Source: Desulfonatronovibrio magnus
GTDB lineage: Bacteria; Desulfobacterota; Desulfovibrionia; Desulfovibrionales; Desulfonatronovibrionaceae
Length of the DNA stretch: 32,467 nucleotides
Assembly (NCBI RefSeq): GCF_000934755.1
Contig: NZ_KN882186.1
Location: forward strand, 21,448-53,914
Direction of reading: 5' to 3'
Below, one piece after another: positions 30,781-32,467 of the stretch (positions within the stretch are counted from its first letter, which is position 1; the number at the start of each line of letters is the position of its first letter). Below the pieces are notes generated by a model, which saw only the letters and a list, made by a program, of their open reading frames with translations, had not been told where the DNA came from and ran no database searches. The position numbers and the translations under genes are program-made.

Positions 30781-32037
30781 TCACTGCCTGCCGTCGAAAT
30801 ACCCGGCCAGGGGCACCCGTTCCCAGTCCGCGTAGTCGCAGCCCCGAATCCAGATCGTTCTCTCGGCGGGTACGGCCACGACCTGAACGACCGTACCGGT
30901 ATGGTAGGCGCCGCCCTCTTCCATGGGGACTTCCAGGAAGGTCATCATGGCCTGGGGGGTGAACAATCCCTTGTACGCCGGGGACTGGGCCATCCGAAGC
31001 ATGTTGTCGTAGCGCGGGTCAATGTCCGAGGGTTTCGGCGGAGCGACCCTGTTCCGCCAGTGCGCTGGATACGGGGGGACAAAGCTGTTGTAGGCAATGA
31101 CCAGGCCGTGATCGTCCGCCGGGCGGACCCTGGTGTCAAACGTGGGGCGCTCCAGGGAGACGGCGTGGGTCAGGTCCGCGATCTGCAGAATGTAGGAGAC
31201 GTCCGCGGGGATGCTTTTGAGCAGGGCCGCGGCCTGTTGCACCGTGTCGCTTTGATTGAGTACAGTGACCAGGACGGAACTAGTGTCCTCGCGCTCCTCA
31301 TGCACCGTGGGATCGGAGTACTCGCCGTTGTTCAACTCGATGAACAGACCCCGGTTGTTCATCCCTGTTTCCAGATACACGTTGCCCAGGGGGTGGATAT
31401 TGGCCAGGGCGTTGCCTTCCAGGGGATGCAACACGACCACGGCCAGATAGCGCATGTACCGGCTCATGGCCTTCCGGTCGATGTCCCAGTTGCGGCCAAA
31501 AATCAGGGTTCCGTCCCTGGTGTAGCCGTCCCAGACCGCGATGCCGCTGCACGCGCTGGGCGGCTCTCCGCCCAGGACCGCGTTGGTCAGCAGCATCATC
31601 CCGGCATTGAGGACCAGTGTTTCATCATAAGACAGGCCGGATGTCTGACTGATGCCAAGAAGCAGCTCTTGCAACTGGGATGAATACTGGCTGATTACCT
31701 CGGTCGCCATACTCTTCTGTTCTTCTTCGGATATGCCCCGGGCGATGACATCGCGCGTTATCTCGGTATGAAACCGACGCAGCTCCGGCCCCATCAAACC
31801 TCCGTACTGACGACCCATCTCCAGCCAGGATCCCGCCAGATCCAGGACCCAGTAAGTTCCGGAAGCAGTCTTTTCGGCGCGTCCGTTTTCAAAAGACCGA
31901 GGTGAGTCGTTCTCTCCGTCGCTCCCGCCGCAGCCCGGTAAAAGAAGCAGTATAATGAGCGCGACAAAAAACACATGTCGTCCGCCGATCAGGGCCGTCT
32001 TGAGTGGGGAATACCAATTATCGTGTGCAGGCTGCAT
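30781..32037 (-). CDS. C45-type autoproteolytic acyltransferase/hydrolase lipoprotein
   Basis: A 418-residue predicted lipoprotein: hydrophobic segment HVFFVALIILLLLPGC with lipobox Cys 36. The catalytic block SACSGIAVWDGYTRDGTLIF then GRNWD has the N-terminal-nucleophile Cys at about 163, where the pro-protein would be cleaved, and GRN at 181-183. This is the acyl-CoA:6-aminopenicillanate acyltransferase/C45 peptidase family; actual substrates in bacteria vary. The start at 32037 has AGGAGAGG upstream; a longer start at 32073 has none. Its neighbour at 29035 is also a penicillin-interacting-fold lipoprotein on the other strand. Confidence 0.88.
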   Translation of the reverse strand: MQPAHDNWYSPLKTALIGGRHVFFVALIILLLLPGCGGSDGENDSPRSFENGRAEKTASGTYWVLDLAGSWLEMGRQYGGLMGPELRRFHTEITRDVIARGISEEEQKSMATEVISQYSSQLQELLLGISQTSGLSYDETLVLNAGMMLLTNAVLGGEPPSACSGIAVWDGYTRDGTLIFGRNWDIDRKAMSRYMRYLAVVVLHPLEGNALANIHPLGNVYLETGMNNRGLFIELNNGEYSDPTVHEEREDTSSVLVTVLNQSDTVQQAAALLKSIPADVSYILQIADLTHAVSLERPTFDTRVRPADDHGLVIAYNSFVPPYPAHWRNRVAPPKPSDIDPRYDNMLRMAQSPAYKGLFTPQAMMTFLEVPMEEGGAYHTGTVVQVVAVPAERTIWIRGCDYADWERVPLAGYFDGRQ

Positions 32038-32204
32038 AATCCTCTCCTGGTTACAGTGGGTTGTGTCCGTCATCCCAAGCGGGTGCAGGACAGCGGCGCG
32101 GCAGGTGGGAATATTTCCACGGACCGCCGGGCCGCCTCAGTTAAACAGGCTTCGCGTTAAACGGGAATAGTGGCAGCGCCAGGGATGGATAATGTGCCTG
32201 ACCC

Positions 32205-32320
32205 GGAGTATGGCCGCTGTACCTGCAGCCCCGGGAGGCAGGTAGTCTTCAAAAATCAGGGGGCTGGACTATTCCAGAAATATAGCCGCATTGCTGAAAA
32301 TCAAATCTGTATTTTCTCCC
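32205..32320. repeat. Dispersed repeat next to receiver remnants, copy 2
   Basis: Shares CAGGTAGTCTTCAAAA and flanking positions with 18262-18372 and again lies close to a receiver-domain end. The minus strand reads FEDYLPPGAAGT, suggesting that the repeat was once coding, but a stop interrupts it. Confidence 0.5.
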
Positions 32321-32369
32321 TTCCAAAGAACTTGCTGAAAACCCTGTGAAAGTCTTCAAGACCGACCGG

Positions 32370-32467
32370 TTAGCGTATATAATCATCCATTCCGCCCTCC
32401 AGAAACCTTTCCCTGTCACCTGGATGGGTATGAGCGGTTACTGCGATGTATGAATGGCAAGCCTATT
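32370..32467 (-). CDS. C-terminal end of a receiver domain (partial, continues past the window)
   Basis: The minus strand reads IAVTAHTHPGDRERFLEGGM then DDYIR and a TAA stop. This is the end of a receiver domain like IIALTAYAMQGDREKYLKAG at 19231. The TAA replaces the codon where the conserved Lys of KP should be; the frame after it still reads PVGLEDFHRVFSKFFG. The gene has therefore lost its conserved Lys and last helix by one nonsense change. Confidence 0.65.

Noticed and set aside
30625-31683. 352-residue plus-strand open frame opposite the C45 enzyme
   Set aside because: It is the complement of a high-GC gene with a lipobox and catalytic motifs; the translated product has shadow-like Arg/Gly/Val/Asp repeats.
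1-32467. CRISPR array
   Set aside because: No evenly spaced direct repeats with unique spacers are present; repeats here are REP pairs, MITEs and heptamer tracts.

Overview
The window looks like a chromosomal accessory region from an anaerobic Desulfobacterota bacterium, most like the Desulfovibrionales. This is an inference from gene content: an orange-protein (ORP) type cluster of NifX-like metallocluster proteins and ferredoxin-MinD ATPases under a sigma-54 regulator, a c-type cytochrome, and many multi-domain sensor kinases. There are no tRNA, rRNA or CRISPR arrays that I can see.

Layout. (1) 1-9.4 kb, all on the minus strand: the 5' part of a BREX phage-defence operon of type-3 appearance. 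In transcription order it holds a YkvA/DUF1232 membrane protein, BrxF, BrxC/PglY-like ATPase (DUF6079), a small antitoxin-like protein and the PglX adenine methyltransferase. The helicase and PglZ genes would lie beyond base 1. This locus is full of repeats: a degenerate MITE between brxF and brxC, several palindromic repeats between brxC and pglX, and three in-frame insertions inside pglX. One of those is a complete REP-RAYT-REP transposase unit read as part of the methyltransferase. (2) 9.4-12.1 kb: a receiver-domain remnant, a monoheme cytochrome c and an AAA/DUF4143 ATPase. (3) 12.1-17.7 kb: the ORP-like cluster, with a -24/-12 promoter and the sigma-54 activator upstream. (4) 17.8-22.3 kb: a MazEF-type toxin-antitoxin pair and a large hybrid histidine kinase split by one extra G in a G tract, with scattered remnants of related kinases. 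(5) 22.2-27.9 kb: ten consecutive minus-strand genes for small exported proteins, several Cys-rich, including two DUF1566 paralogs and two paralogs of a 14-Cys CxxCH protein. (6) 27.9-32.5 kb: MITE and REP repeats, two oppositely oriented lipoproteins (a serine beta-lactamase-like hydrolase and a C45-type acyltransferase/hydrolase), a broken third Cys-rich paralog, and the C-terminal end of another receiver domain.

The best leads are two. First, the RAYT transposase unit is carried in frame inside the BREX methyltransferase, together with a dispersed family of REP pairs it may mobilise. Second, the two DUF1566 (C-type-lectin-fold family) exported proteins have near-identical flanks around a C-terminal stretch of 35-36 codons. 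There, 24 of 35 aligned codons differ, and 20 of those 24 keep the third base. This looks like the variable region of a diversity-generating retroelement target, although no reverse transcriptase lies in the window. Supporting signals are a MITE family with 25-bp terminal inverted repeats and 9-bp target duplications, and several homopolymer frameshifts.
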